Below, piece by piece: positions 25,197 to 33,593 of a stretch of 48,450 bases of DNA. The notes under the pieces are model-generated. The model made no database searches. It had not been told where the DNA came from and saw only the letters and a program-made list of their open reading frames with translations. Within the stretch, counting starts at the first letter, position 1. Every line of letters begins with the position of its first letter. Made by a program: the position numbers and the translations under genes. The stretch is from [Actinomadura] parvosata subsp. kistnae (GTDB taxonomy: Bacteria > Actinomycetota > Actinomycetes > Streptosporangiales > Streptosporangiaceae): NCBI RefSeq assembly GCF_900323885.1, contig NZ_OOHJ01000034.1, positions 1-48,450 on the forward strand, read 5' to 3'.

Positions 25197-26098
25197 CAGC
25201 CTGGCAGCAACGCACCTGGGAGCAGCTGCCCGGCCCCGTCCAGGAAGCCGTGCAGCGATACACCGGGCCGCTCACCTCGCGCGACCCCGTCCCGGCCACC
25301 GGTACCCGCTCCGTCGTCGTGCTGCACCTGGACGGCGCGGCAAGCGGGCCCGTGATCCTCAAGGCCGCCCCGTGCGAGGAGGACGGCGGGGCAGCGATCG
25401 CCCGCGAGCAGACCATCCACGTGGCGCACGAGCACGCTCTGCCCGCCCCAGCGCTGCGCTGGCGCAGCCAGGTCGCGAACTGGAGGGTCTCGCTGTTCAC
25501 CCACGTCCCGGGCCGCCTCGCCATGCTGGCGCCCGGGGGCGAGGACGTGATGCGAGTCCTCAACTCGCAGATCTTCGACCTGCGCGTGGCCGTATGCCGG
25601 GAAGCGGTCCGGCGGGCCGAGGTGGCGCTGTCCCCGGTCCGGGACGACTGCCTGACCCTCGTGGACGCCGCAGGTGATCTCGACGCCGGCGAGCGGGACC
25701 TGCTGCGCCGTGCTCTGCTGGACTTCGACGTGAACACCGTCGAGGGCGAGGTGATCGTGCACGGCGACCTCACCTCCCGCCACATCCTCATCGCGCAAGA
25801 CGCCGAAGCCGGCAACCCGGTGACGCTCGTGGACTGGTCAGGCGGCATGTACGGGGACCCGTGCGTGGACATCACCGGATTCGGCCTGCACCTCGGCGAG
25901 AGGGGGCACGCGCCGGACTATGTGGAGATGCTCCTGCTCGACCGGCTGCCGGCCTGGAAGGCGGCACCCCTAGCCACCGTTGACGGGCTGATCGCGATGC
26001 GGGCCCTGACCGTCACCGCGCCGGCCAGCCCGGGATGCCTGTTCACGCCGCTGGAGGCCGGACTGGCGTGGCTGCGGTACCGGCACCGCCTGGACTGA
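25193..26098 (+). CDS. APH-fold phosphotransferase with atypical catalytic loop
   Basis: A 301-residue kinase-like protein. PVILKAAPCEEDGG may carry the ATP-binding Lys. The catalytic loop VIVHGDLTSRHILI has His190 and Asp192, but the usual loop Asn is His197. VTLVDWSGGMYGDPCVDI supplies Asp214 and the following aromatic/acidic pattern. The substrate is probably a small molecule; resistance function is not supported. It overlaps the 11-codon ORF, has its own ggagg 7 bp upstream inside that ORF, and is followed by a terminator hairpin. Confidence 0.78.
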   Translation: MTAWQQRTWEQLPGPVQEAVQRYTGPLTSRDPVPATGTRSVVVLHLDGAASGPVILKAAPCEEDGGAAIAREQTIHVAHEHALPAPALRWRSQVANWRVSLFTHVPGRLAMLAPGGEDVMRVLNSQIFDLRVAVCREAVRRAEVALSPVRDDCLTLVDAAGDLDAGERDLLRRALLDFDVNTVEGEVIVHGDLTSRHILIAQDAEAGNPVTLVDWSGGMYGDPCVDITGFGLHLGERGHAPDYVEMLLLDRLPAWKAAPLATVDGLIAMRALTVTAPASPGCLFTPLEAGLAWLRYRHRLD

Positions 26099-26150
26099 CC
26101 CTCCCGGCCCGCTCCATCTGCCGGCCGACGCCCGCCCCCTCCGCCCCACG

Positions 26151-26187
26151 CTGCGGGCCCCTGGCGCCCCTGCCCACGGGCCCGCAG
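26151..26187 (+). terminator. Terminator hairpin after the kinase gene
   Basis: Arms ctgcgggccc (26151-26160) and gggcccgcag (26178-26187) form a perfect 10-bp stem with a 17-nt loop, 53 bp after the kinase stop. It probably separates the kinase transcript from the lipoprotein gene. Confidence 0.6.
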
Positions 26188-26298
26188 TCTCCACCGCCTG
26201 CCAGCCAGAAGCGTTCTTAAACGCGCCACGCGCCCTGCGGCGTCGCGGGCGCCTGACATTCGATCCCTCCCCTTCACACACATAGAAACCAACCATCC

Positions 26299-27348
26299 AT
26301 GCGACCATTACGCACAGTTATGTTGCTTGTACTCATAGTGCCTGTTTGGGGGTGTGGAAGCTCTGCCACACCCCCCGCACGGAACGCCGTCACGGTGACG
26401 ACCATCAAGGTCGGCTACATGCCCATCCCGGACTGCGTCACCCTCCTCGTGGCCGAGAAGAACGGCTACTTCGCCGCCGAAGGCCTCAACGTCCAACGCG
26501 AGGTCGTCCAGGGCGGCGGTATCGCGCTGCCCAAGCTGGAGTCAGGAGCGCTCGACTTCGCGATCATGAACTACGTCGCGGCCATCGAGAAGGAAGCCGC
26601 GGAGCCCGGCATGATCAAACTCGTCAACGACGCCTACCAAGCGGCCCCGAACACCTTCGTGCTCATGGTTGCCGGCAACAGCCCGATCACCTCCGTGAGC
26701 GACCTGCGCGGCAAGCACATCGCCGTGCTCACCCTCAACAGCGTCGGCACCCTCACCCTGGAGTCCGCGCTCAAGGTCGCCGGCCTCACCCAGCAGGACG
26801 TGCAGGTCACCGAGCTGCCGGTGACCGACATGATCAACGCCCTGGAGAGCCGGCGCATCGACGCGGCGTGGATGACCGAGCCGTTCATCAGCGCCTACGG
26901 CGCCCAGCACGGCGGCCGCAAGCTCGCGGACATAATGACGGGCCAGACCTTGGACCTGCCCATCGCCGGATGGGCCACCTCCGGCGCGTTCGCCAAGAAC
27001 CACCCGGCGAAGGTGGCGGCCTTCCAGCGAGCGATGCAGCGGGCACAGGCCGACGCCGCCGCCGACCGGGCGCTGGTCATCTCACTCCTGCCGACCTACA
27101 CCAAGATCGACCCGGCGGCGGCCGCCAGCATCTCGATCGGCGTCTTCCCGCTCGATCTGGCGCCGACGCGGATTCAACGGGTCGCCGACCTGATGCTCGA
27201 CTACCACTACATCGACAACCCCGTGGACGTCGCTCACCTGCTGATCCAGCCGCCGGCCCTCCCCACCCCGCCGGCCGCTTCACTCCTCTCCCCGCCCTCT
27301 CCTCCATCGCCGTCCGCCTCCCCGAGATCGCAGGATTCCGCCTCATGA
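26299..27348 (+). CDS. Substrate-binding lipoprotein, NMT1/SsuA-like (ABC transporter type), without partner genes
   Basis: A 349-residue protein with a lipoprotein signal: MRPLRTVMLLVLIVPVWGC, lipobox VWGC, Cys19. The mature part has the NMT1/THI5/SsuA pattern: IKVGYMPIPDCVTLLVAEKN, GYFAAEGLNVQREVVQGGG, GALDFAIMNYVAA, LRGKHIAVLTLNSVG and WMTEPFISAYG. Family members bind nitrate, sulfonates, pyrimidines or similar ligands outside the membrane. No permease or ATPase gene is nearby, so it either borrows one or has another role. The C-terminal 35 residues are a Pro/Ser tail. The stop overlaps the O-methyltransferase start by 4 bp (ATGA). Confidence 0.82.
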   Translation: MRPLRTVMLLVLIVPVWGCGSSATPPARNAVTVTTIKVGYMPIPDCVTLLVAEKNGYFAAEGLNVQREVVQGGGIALPKLESGALDFAIMNYVAAIEKEAAEPGMIKLVNDAYQAAPNTFVLMVAGNSPITSVSDLRGKHIAVLTLNSVGTLTLESALKVAGLTQQDVQVTELPVTDMINALESRRIDAAWMTEPFISAYGAQHGGRKLADIMTGQTLDLPIAGWATSGAFAKNHPAKVAAFQRAMQRAQADAAADRALVISLLPTYTKIDPAAAASISIGVFPLDLAPTRIQRVADLMLDYHYIDNPVDVAHLLIQPPALPTPPAASLLSPPSPPSPSASPRSQDSAS

Positions 27349-28496
27349 CCGCCACACCCGACGAGCAGCCGGCTCAGCAGGACAGCACGGTCTCGGACGC
27401 GACGTTGAGCGCGAGACTGCCCCAGCGGAGCCGCCCTGCCACGCTGCCCGCCTGGTCACTCGCCCGCGAACGCATCGCACCCTACGACCTGGTCCAGTTC
27501 ATGATGGACGGCGTGGCGGACTTCTGCGCCCTGTACGCCGCCGTCGAACTCGGCATCTTCGAGCTGCTCGCCCATGAGGAACTGACCAGCGACGAACTCG
27601 CCGACGCCTGCGAGGCCGACCCCGCGACGATGCGCCGGCTGATGCGCTGGCTGCACGGCCGCGACTTCGTCGGCACCTACGGCGGCCGGCGCTACCAACT
27701 GACCGAGCTCGGGCAGGTCCTCACCGCGGGCGCCGAACGCTCCCAGCGGCACGCCGTCCTCGTCACCGGATCGTCGTACTGGATGGACGCGATCCGCGAC
27801 CTGACCGGGACCATCTGCCGCGGCCACCCCGCACCGCCCAGCGGACTGTCCCCCTACGACCACCTCGCCCGGCACCCCGATCTCAGCAGAGACTTCGACC
27901 TGTTCATGACCGCGCGCTGCGCCGCCCTCGGCCGGGACCTGGCCGCATCCAGCGACTTCGAGCACGTCCGCACCGTCGCCGACCTGGGCGGCGGCCTCGG
28001 CGGCGTGCTGAGTGAAATCCTGACCGCACATCCACAGGTGCGCGGCATCCTGGCCGACCGCCAGGACGTCCTCGACCGTGCCCGTGACCGGCTGGCCGAC
28101 GAGGGGCTCGCCGACCGGGTCCAGCTCACCCCGGGAGACTTCTTCGACCGCGTCCCGGGCGGCGCGGACATCTATCTGCTGTCGTCGGTCGGGCACAACT
28201 ACAGCGACGCACAGGTCGTTGAGCTGCTGATCGCGATCCGCGAGACCATCGAGGCCGGCCACAACCCCACGACGGCCGAGGTGTGGATCGCCGAGGGCAT
28301 GCTGCCCCGGCTGCCCGGCGCCGCCAGCCGCTGGCACAGCACCGACATCCGCATGCTCGCGCTGTTCCCCGGAGACGGGGTGCGCCAGTCCGATGACTAC
28401 TGCCGCCTCATCCGGCAGGCCGGACTGCACGTCCGCAAAGTCAGCCCGCTGTCGTGCGGGCAGACCCTGATGACCGCGCGGCTGGCCGAGCAGTAG
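27345..28496 (+). CDS. O-methyltransferase (plant-type/ASMT-like, PF00891)
   Basis: A 383-residue protein. The dimerisation/winged-helix part contains LVQFMMDGVADFCALYAAVE and LMRWLHGRDFVGTYGGRRYQ. The SAM domain holds VADLGGGLGGVLSEILTAHP (motif I) and LADRQDVLDRARD. In the active-site region, GADIYLLSSVGHNYSDAQVV differs from the usual LHDW: the catalytic His is preserved in VGHNYSD. The layout matches natural-product O- or N-methyltransferases. Translational coupling to the lipoprotein gene is unusual and suggests joint expression. Confidence 0.82.
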   Translation: MTATPDEQPAQQDSTVSDATLSARLPQRSRPATLPAWSLARERIAPYDLVQFMMDGVADFCALYAAVELGIFELLAHEELTSDELADACEADPATMRRLMRWLHGRDFVGTYGGRRYQLTELGQVLTAGAERSQRHAVLVTGSSYWMDAIRDLTGTICRGHPAPPSGLSPYDHLARHPDLSRDFDLFMTARCAALGRDLAASSDFEHVRTVADLGGGLGGVLSEILTAHPQVRGILADRQDVLDRARDRLADEGLADRVQLTPGDFFDRVPGGADIYLLSSVGHNYSDAQVVELLIAIRETIEAGHNPTTAEVWIAEGMLPRLPGAASRWHSTDIRMLALFPGDGVRQSDDYCRLIRQAGLHVRKVSPLSCGQTLMTARLAEQ

Positions 28497-28507
28497 GTGC
28501 TTCAGCG

Positions 28508-28661
28508 ATCGACCGCAGGGGTCGCGCCCCCACCCCAAAGAGCCCTGCGGCCGGTCGATTCCCCTGGGGGAGCGGTCACCGCCCTGCGGTGACCGGCTCC
28601 AGTCGCCCCAGGGATAGCGGCCCCCGCCCCCGTGCTTCCGGTGCCGGGGGACGGGGGCCGC
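28508..28661 (+). terminator. Three consecutive strong hairpins
   Basis: Hairpin 1 (28508-28559) pairs atcgaccg with cggtcgat plus an inner caggg/ccctg. Hairpin 2 (28562-28613) has outer ccctgggg/ccccaggg and an inner perfect cggtcaccg/cggtgaccg with a 5-nt loop. Hairpin 3 (28617-28661) has a 16-bp stem, gcggcccccg/cggggccgc-type arms with one bulged A, and a 12-nt loop. They fill the space between the O-methyltransferase and the CPBP gene. A tandem terminator or structured leader are both possible. Confidence 0.6.
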
Positions 28662-28707
28662 TCACCCACCCTCAGCAAGACCGGACCACACGTTGAAAAG
28701 AGGTTCC

Positions 28708-29670
28708 ATGCGTGATCCACGCCCAGCGGCCAGCGCTGACCGGCCGGGCGCGTTGACGGCAGCAGTGGTCATCTTCGTCGCGCTCGCCTACCCCGCGCCG
28801 CTGATCACCTGGTGGAACGCCACCGGTTTCACGGTGCCAGCCGTCAGCGCCGTCCTGACGCTGTATTACGTCATGCAGGTCAGCATCCTGGCCCAATATC
28901 TCGTGGGCTGGTGCCTGCCGCGTACGGCGTTCCTGGTCAAGGCCGCCATCACGGCGGCCAGCGTGGCCGTCACCATCGCGGCGACCACCGCGCCCCGCCT
29001 GCTCACCTACGGCCTGTTCTACACGGCCAGCACGGTGATGTGCCTGGTCCTGGCCGTGCAGCAGCTCGGCCGGGCGCCGCTGTGGCCGCCCCGCGCCCGG
29101 GACGTGCCGCTGACGCTGGTGCCTTTCCCGCTCATCCTGCTCAGCGTCCTGGCGGTGTCGGCGCTCGCGACCGTGCTGGGTATCCCCCTGACCGGCGAGC
29201 CGAGCGCGCACGCCTCGGCCACCGGCCTGCTGGGCACCGTGGCACACATCGACACCGGCGCCGAATGGCTGATCCGCTCCGCGTGGACCGGCGTCGGCGA
29301 GGAGACCGGAGTGGCCCTGCTGGTGACCGGCCTGACCCGCCGCGGCGTCCGGCTCCCCGCGGTGTGCGCGGTCGCCGCCGCGGTGCGCGTCACCTATCAC
29401 GCCCAGTTCTCGCTGGCCGCCGTAGGGCTCGGCATCCTGGCCGTGGGCATGGTGCTCCTCTGGCGCCGCTATGAACGGCTGCTGCCCCTGATCGCCGCGC
29501 ACACGCTGTGGGACGCGCTCGCGCGCGAACACCCGCAGTCCCTGCTGGCCGCGACCGGCGCCGGCCTGGCGATCGTGATAGGGGCGTGCGGCCGGCCAGC
29601 CGTCCGGCGGCTGCGACGCAAACACGGCAGGCCCGACCCCGCCGCGGCACCGGGCACGGTGACGCCATGA
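28708..29670 (+). CDS. CPBP-family (CAAX-like) intramembrane protease homologue
   Basis: A 320-residue protein with about eight TM segments. The CPBP motifs are recognisable: GVGEETGVAL (Glu198-Glu199), VRVTYHAQFS (His231) and IAAHTLWDAL (His265, Asp269). The Arg of the usual EExxxR motif is not in place (EETGVA). These enzymes cleave in the membrane or serve as bacteriocin-immunity or anchoring factors. ATG 28708 has aagagg 5 bp upstream; TTG 28693 is an in-frame alternative. The stop overlaps the next ATG by 4 bp. Confidence 0.72.
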   Translation: MRDPRPAASADRPGALTAAVVIFVALAYPAPLITWWNATGFTVPAVSAVLTLYYVMQVSILAQYLVGWCLPRTAFLVKAAITAASVAVTIAATTAPRLLTYGLFYTASTVMCLVLAVQQLGRAPLWPPRARDVPLTLVPFPLILLSVLAVSALATVLGIPLTGEPSAHASATGLLGTVAHIDTGAEWLIRSAWTGVGEETGVALLVTGLTRRGVRLPAVCAVAAAVRVTYHAQFSLAAVGLGILAVGMVLLWRRYERLLPLIAAHTLWDALAREHPQSLLAATGAGLAIVIGACGRPAVRRLRRKHGRPDPAAAPGTVTP

Positions 29671-29846
29671 TCCGTCCTGGCAGCGACCGCATCGTCCGCG
29701 CCGCCTTCGCGCTGCTGGCTCTGGTGTGGTGGTGCCCGATCCGGCCCCCCGACGACCGCCTGACCCCCACGCTCCTGAGCAGGCGACTGATGCGCGTAGC
29801 CGCATCCACCCTCATCATGTTCCTGCTCCGCACCGCCTTGATGTAG
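29667..29846 (+). CDS. Small membrane-associated protein
   Basis: A 59-residue ORF whose ATG overlaps the CPBP stop (ATGA). Two short hydrophobic stretches, IVRAAFALLALVWWCPI and VAASTLIMFLLRTALM, flank a polar turn (RPPDDRLTPTLLSRRL). Short, coupled and hydrophobic, it may be a partner of the CPBP protein. Support is limited to the overlap and composition. Confidence 0.4.
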   Translation: MIRPGSDRIVRAAFALLALVWWCPIRPPDDRLTPTLLSRRLMRVAASTLIMFLLRTALM

Positions 29847-29898
29847 ACGGAGCGGCCTCCAGCCCAGCCGGCGACCTAGAGGCAGGTGGCGCCCCTCT

Positions 29899-30195
29899 CA
29901 CGGCCTCGCCGGCCACGTACTGCTCGAAATGGCCCAGCACCCACAGATCACTATCCAGCTCGTGCCTATCGCCGCCGGGTCGGCCGCTGGCATGATGAGT
30001 GCGTTCGCGTTGGCGCGACTGCGCGACGGCTCCGAAGTCGTCTCCGCCGATTCCGTACTGTCCGGTCAGGTCACCGGCGACCACGAAGCAGTGGCAGCCC
30101 TAAAGCGGAGATATGACACCATCAGAGCGGACGCGCAGCCGAAAAGGGTCACGCAACAAGCGATAGAGGATGCGATCAGGAAATGGACCAGGTGA
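29899..30195 (+). pseudogene. C-terminal fragment of a DUF5753 XRE regulator
   Basis: The sequence HGLAGHVLLEMAQHPQITIQ, LVPIAAGSAAGMMSAFALAR and a closing IRADAQPKRVTQQAIEDAIR matches the end of the DUF5753 domain found in actinomycete XRE regulators. The HTH and the first two thirds are missing, and upstream sequence is unrelated, so this is a 5'-truncated remnant. It overlaps the DUF397-like gene by 13 bp, the usual regulator-DUF397 order. Confidence 0.7.
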
Positions 30196-30388
30196 ACCTC
30201 GACGGAGCAGACTGGCGCAAGGCCACTGACAGCGGCGACAACGGGCAGTGCGTGGAAGTCGCCACCAACCTGCCCGGCATCGTCGCCGTCCGCGACAGCA
30301 AGAACCCCAGGGCCCCGCGCTGGTCTTCACCCCCGGAGAATGGAAAGCCTTTCTCGCGGGTGCCAGCAAGGGCGAATTCGACATCTGA
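30183..30388 (+). CDS. DUF397 protein; apparent frameshift
   Basis: MDQVNLDGADWRKATDSGDN then GQCVEVATNLPGIVAVRDSK is a textbook DUF397 start. After DSKNP the frame is wrong: adding one C to the run 30305-30308 restores QGPALVFTPGEWKAFLAGAS and the natural end KGEFDI with TGA at 30386-30388. The corrected protein has 68 residues. DUF397 proteins accompany XRE/DUF5753 regulators (the BldB/WhiJ-AbaA type pairs) and probably act as small partner or antitoxin-like factors. Here the regulator partner is a fragment. Confidence 0.75.
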
Positions 30389-30419
30389 GCACGCACCGAC
30401 GACGTCAGGCCAGCCACGC

Positions 30420-30444
30420 AGGCCCCCGCCATGGGCGGGGGCCT
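30420..30444 (+). terminator. Perfect 11-bp terminator hairpin with 3-nt loop
   Basis: aggcccccgcc (30420-30430), loop atg, ggcgggggcct (30434-30444), followed by cacgttt. It lies 31 bp after the DUF397 stop and just before the IS701-like element. Confidence 0.75.
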
Positions 30445-30465
30445 CACGTTTGCCCGCCATCTAAG

Positions 30466-32047
30466 CTTGTTCTTTATCCTCCGGATTGTTGTAGTGCTGC
30501 GAGGGTGCGGCTGCGTTTGACGGTCTTGCCGACGTCGTAGCGTGGCGCGGGCCGTCGGTTGGGGATGCCGGGTGGGCGTCCCGGGCCAGGTCTGGAGGGT
30601 TTGGGCGCGCTGGCCGGTTGGGCGAGGGCGGTGCGCAGGTTCCGAAACCCGCGCCGGACCCGGGCGGGTATGAGCTGGCCGTGTGGGAGGGGTTTCTCCC
30701 AGGGATGGCGTTGGTCCTCGACCAGGCGGCGGCCAAGGCGCAGCTGGGTGCAGGCGATGATGAGCAGCCAGGTCCAGCGGTCGGCCGCCTGGGTGGCGCG
30801 CAGCTTGGGGCGGGTCCAGCCGAGGGTCTGCTTCCAGAAGCGGTAGGTGTGCTCCAGGTCGAATCTGCGCAGGAACGCCTGCCAGCAGCGGTCCACGTCC
30901 GCGCCGGTGGCGCCGGTCTTGGAGGACCAGAGCCAGACCGCTGGGGCGTCACGGTCGCCGGGCAGATGCTCGACCTTCAGCCGGATCAGGGTGCCCTCGA
31001 TGATGGGCAGCGCACCCTCGTGGTCGAGCCAGGCGGCGGGGTGGGTGAGCCGAGGATGCAGCCGGTCCCAGGCCGACGCCTCGGCCTTGCCGTAATGAGT
31101 GGTGTCGGTGAGCGTGCTCACCGCGGGTTCGGGCCAGGTGGCCGGGGCGGCCAGGGCGAACTCGCCGCCGTGTTTGGGCGGGCGTCCGCCCCCGGGATGG
31201 GCGCGCAGGAATTCCTCCCGCGTGGGTGCCGGATGGCGCAGCACCCGATCGGAGCGGATGCGGCCCAGCAGTTCGACGGGCAGGTCGCGCAGCACGTAGG
31301 CCAGACGGGTGATGTCGTAGCCGGCGTCGGTCACGATGAGCAGGTCCGGGTCCCCGTCGCACCATTGACCGGCCGCGATCAGCCGCTCGATGACTTCCCG
31401 GAGCTGGGTGGCGGTGACGGCGGTGGTGTCATCGGTCGGCCCCAGCCGGACCACGTCCAGCGGCGCCGTCCAGGAGGTACGGCCCATCTCCAGAGCCGCC
31501 ACGAACGAGTACGGCCAGCCCGGGATGAACTGCGAGGCGCTCTTGGCCCGGCCATAGACGTGGCAGAACAGCCGCTCGGCCGAGCAGGGCGCATCCGCGC
31601 GCAGCCACGGTGATACGTCCACCGCCAGCACGATCCGCCCGTCCGGCCAGCGCGGTAACGGCAGCCCGGCCAGCACCTGCCGCAGCTGCTCGATGCCGAT
31701 CCGGCCGTGGTTGAGCGCGCCGTACAAGGCGCCATGCCCGCGCCGGTACTCCGGCGACAAGCTCAGATCCACCGGCGAGCGCACCGGCCCCGGCTCGCAC
31801 AACAGCGCATCAGCCAGCTCGAACAACGCATCGGCCCGCGCCCTGAGGCAGGCGTAGACGTCGTTGCGGAACAGGGACAACACCTTCAAGGACTCGACAC
31901 CGGCGGCATCGTTCAGCAGACTCACCCTCACGGCCTTGTAGTGATCAGCAGCGACTCGACACCGCACATGATCACTCAAGGCCGGCTTGCTGTCCGCGAA
32001 ACGATCAAACCCCGCTCAACACAACGATCCGGAGGATAAAGAACAAG
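30466..32047 (-). mobile_element. IS701-like insertion sequence, complete
   Basis: The ends are 27-bp inverted repeats identical at 26 positions (cttgttctttatcctccgga at 30466; complement ending at 32047). The pentanucleotide ctaag flanks both sides (30461-30465, 32048-32052). It contains the CTAA that fits the YTAR target known for IS701 members. The 1.58-kb element has one intact transposase gene whose stop lies inside the left repeat. It is inserted between the DUF397 terminator and the STAS gene and breaks no gene I can see. Confidence 0.88.
30474..31979 (-). CDS. DDE transposase, IS701/IS4-like
   Basis: A 501-residue protein from ATG 31979. The catalytic core shows RIVLAVDVSPWLRADAPCSA (first Asp), LLIVTDAGYDITRLAYVLRD (second Asp) and FDLEHTYRFWKQTLGWTRPK (Glu with the YxxxK-like helix). 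The C-terminus is basic and Pro-rich (RPGPGRPPGIPNRRPAPRYD, VGKTVKRSRTL). Family assignment rests on the core layout and the CTAA target. No frame damage. Confidence 0.85.
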   Translation of the reverse strand: MSDHVRCRVAADHYKAVRVSLLNDAAGVESLKVLSLFRNDVYACLRARADALFELADALLCEPGPVRSPVDLSLSPEYRRGHGALYGALNHGRIGIEQLRQVLAGLPLPRWPDGRIVLAVDVSPWLRADAPCSAERLFCHVYGRAKSASQFIPGWPYSFVAALEMGRTSWTAPLDVVRLGPTDDTTAVTATQLREVIERLIAAGQWCDGDPDLLIVTDAGYDITRLAYVLRDLPVELLGRIRSDRVLRHPAPTREEFLRAHPGGGRPPKHGGEFALAAPATWPEPAVSTLTDTTHYGKAEASAWDRLHPRLTHPAAWLDHEGALPIIEGTLIRLKVEHLPGDRDAPAVWLWSSKTGATGADVDRCWQAFLRRFDLEHTYRFWKQTLGWTRPKLRATQAADRWTWLLIIACTQLRLGRRLVEDQRHPWEKPLPHGQLIPARVRRGFRNLRTALAQPASAPKPSRPGPGRPPGIPNRRPAPRYDVGKTVKRSRTLAALQQSGG

Positions 32048-32157
32048 CTAAGTGCCTGTGTCATATCCCGTTGAGTTGTCTTGATCATGGCGTTCCGGTC
32101 TGCCTCCAGGGCAGTTTCGGGTTGCTTGCTGCGGGGTGAGCCTCAAGGATGTGGTCC

Positions 32158-32586
32158 ATGAGTGACGATGACGACGGCGCTGCCGAGCGGTTCACCGTGT
32201 CGATCGGGCTGCATGAGGACTTCATCGTCGCGCGCGCGGCCGGGGAACTCGATTACGCCTCCGCCGGGTTGCTGCACCAGCAGATCAAAGACGCCTGGGC
32301 GACGACGCAGTCGGCCGGGCTGGTGGTGGATCTGAGCGGGCTAACGTTCTGTGATTCGATGGGCGTCGGCGTGCTGGTGCTGCTGCTGCGCCAGAGCCGG
32401 GAGCAGCGCAGCAACCTGGTCCTGTCGGCCCTCCCGCGTCATCTGGAGCGCATCTTGACCATCACTGGCCTGCGCACCGCGTTCCAGGTGGAGGCGTCGG
32501 CGGAGGAGGCGATCCAGGTGGTGCAAGGGACCCCCTCAGCCGGGCCGGCGTCGGCGGAGTCTCCCGGCGAAAACGAGCCTTCCTGA
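32158..32586 (+). CDS. STAS-domain anti-sigma factor antagonist
   Basis: ATG 32158 (aagga 9 bp upstream) gives 142 residues; an in-frame ATG at 32149 is possible. The STAS pattern is clear: FIVARAAGELDYASAGLLHQ, GLVVDLSGLTFCDSMGVGVL with the phosphorylatable Ser in CDSMG, and LERILTITGLRTAFQV. In the family the unphosphorylated form binds an anti-sigma kinase and releases the sigma factor. No kinase or sigma gene is visible in the window, so it acts with partners elsewhere. The last 25 residues are Pro/Ser/Glu-rich. Confidence 0.88.
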   Translation: MSDDDDGAAERFTVSIGLHEDFIVARAAGELDYASAGLLHQQIKDAWATTQSAGLVVDLSGLTFCDSMGVGVLVLLLRQSREQRSNLVLSALPRHLERILTITGLRTAFQVEASAEEAIQVVQGTPSAGPASAESPGENEPS

Positions 32587-32704
32587 GATCGCTGGCATGA
32601 GCGGGTGCCGGGCGGAATGCCGGGTGGAGGATTATCTGAAGTTGTTTTCGTCATAAGCTGTTCAGGTGTTGTGAGGCGTCGGCGTCCTCCCAGCGGAGGA
32701 GCTC

Positions 32705-33419
32705 ATGAACATCGAGAACCCGTGAGATCACGCGCAAGGACATCCACGCCGCCGTCGAGGTGCTGCGCGGGCGCCGCCTCAGCAACGCCGTCACCGCGCT
32801 GAAGTCGTTGTTCCGCTTCGTCACCAAGCATCGGCGGATCTTCACCAACCCCACCACCCAGCTTCACCCAGGAGCGCACCCTTACCTCGAGCGGCTGCCG
32901 CTGGATGAGGTGACGCTCAAGACCGCCGCCAGTGCCGCCGTCACGGCGGTGTTGCGCTTGATCGTCACCCTGGCCGCCATTCACGCCGCACGCCCTCAGG
33001 CGATCCGCCAGCTTGCCCTCGACGACGTCGACCTGCCCAACCGGCGGATCATCCTCGACGGCCTCGCCCGTCCCCTCTACGAGTTGACTCACGACGCCCT
33101 GCGCGACTGCCTCGCCGAGCGACGCCAGCGCTGGCCGCACACCGCCAACCCGCACGTCCTGCTCTCCCGGCTCACCGCCGGTGGAGTCGAGCCCGTCAGC
33201 ACCTACTACCTCAAGCAACACCCGCTTGTCCGGCACCACGTCCGTCTCGACGATCTGCGCGCCGACCGCGTCCTGGAGGAGGCCCTCAGCCGAGGCCCGG
33301 ACGCGCTTCATCTTGCCGTGGTCTTCGGCATCGAGGAGAGCACTGCCATCCGGTACGCCGAACAGGCACGCCAACTCATCAGCGAAGATCACGATGAGAA
33401 CGACAACAAGATCAATTGA
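32705..33419 (+). pseudogene. Truncated site-specific integrase (tyrosine recombinase-like)
   Basis: ATG 32705 after ggaggag reads MNIENP then TGA, while the next frame continues REITRKDIHAAVEVLRGRRL without an ATG, so a one-base break near 32720 is likely. The sequence FRFVTKHRRIFTNPTTQLHP is typical of a family of actinomycete integrase-like proteins. The catalytic region is degenerate: IHAARPQAIRQLALDDVDL for box I, RLDDLRADRVLEEALSRGPD for the H-x-x-R box, and GIEESTAIRYAEQA near the Tyr. The N-terminal core-binding domain is absent or reduced. It is probably a remnant of an integrated element. Confidence 0.65.
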
Positions 33420-33470
33420 TTGATCTGAACTCTAGGAGAAACCACATCAGGAACCAACGAATACCCGACA

Positions 33471-33503
33471 TGTCCCTTCCAGGTGAAGTTGGCGGAAGGG
33501 ACA
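33471..33503. terminator. Hairpin between convergent genes
   Basis: Arms tgtcccttcc (33471-33480) and ggaagggaca (33494-33503) form a perfect 10-bp stem with a 13-nt loop. It lies in the 170-bp gap between the integrase remnant (plus) and the membrane protein gene (minus), so it may serve either strand. Confidence 0.5.
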
Positions 33504-33593
33504 CGTGCTGACCTGTGGCACGACATCCTGGCCTGGACGGTTTCGAGTGACGTTGTTCAGGGCTTTTGCCAATGATGGACTCGAACGCCCGGA

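Noticed and set aside
26346..28496. A 716-residue frame joining the lipoprotein region to the O-methyltransferase
   Set aside because: The part before 27345 is out of frame with the clear lipoprotein gene and has shadow composition; the methyltransferase starts at the ATGA overlap.
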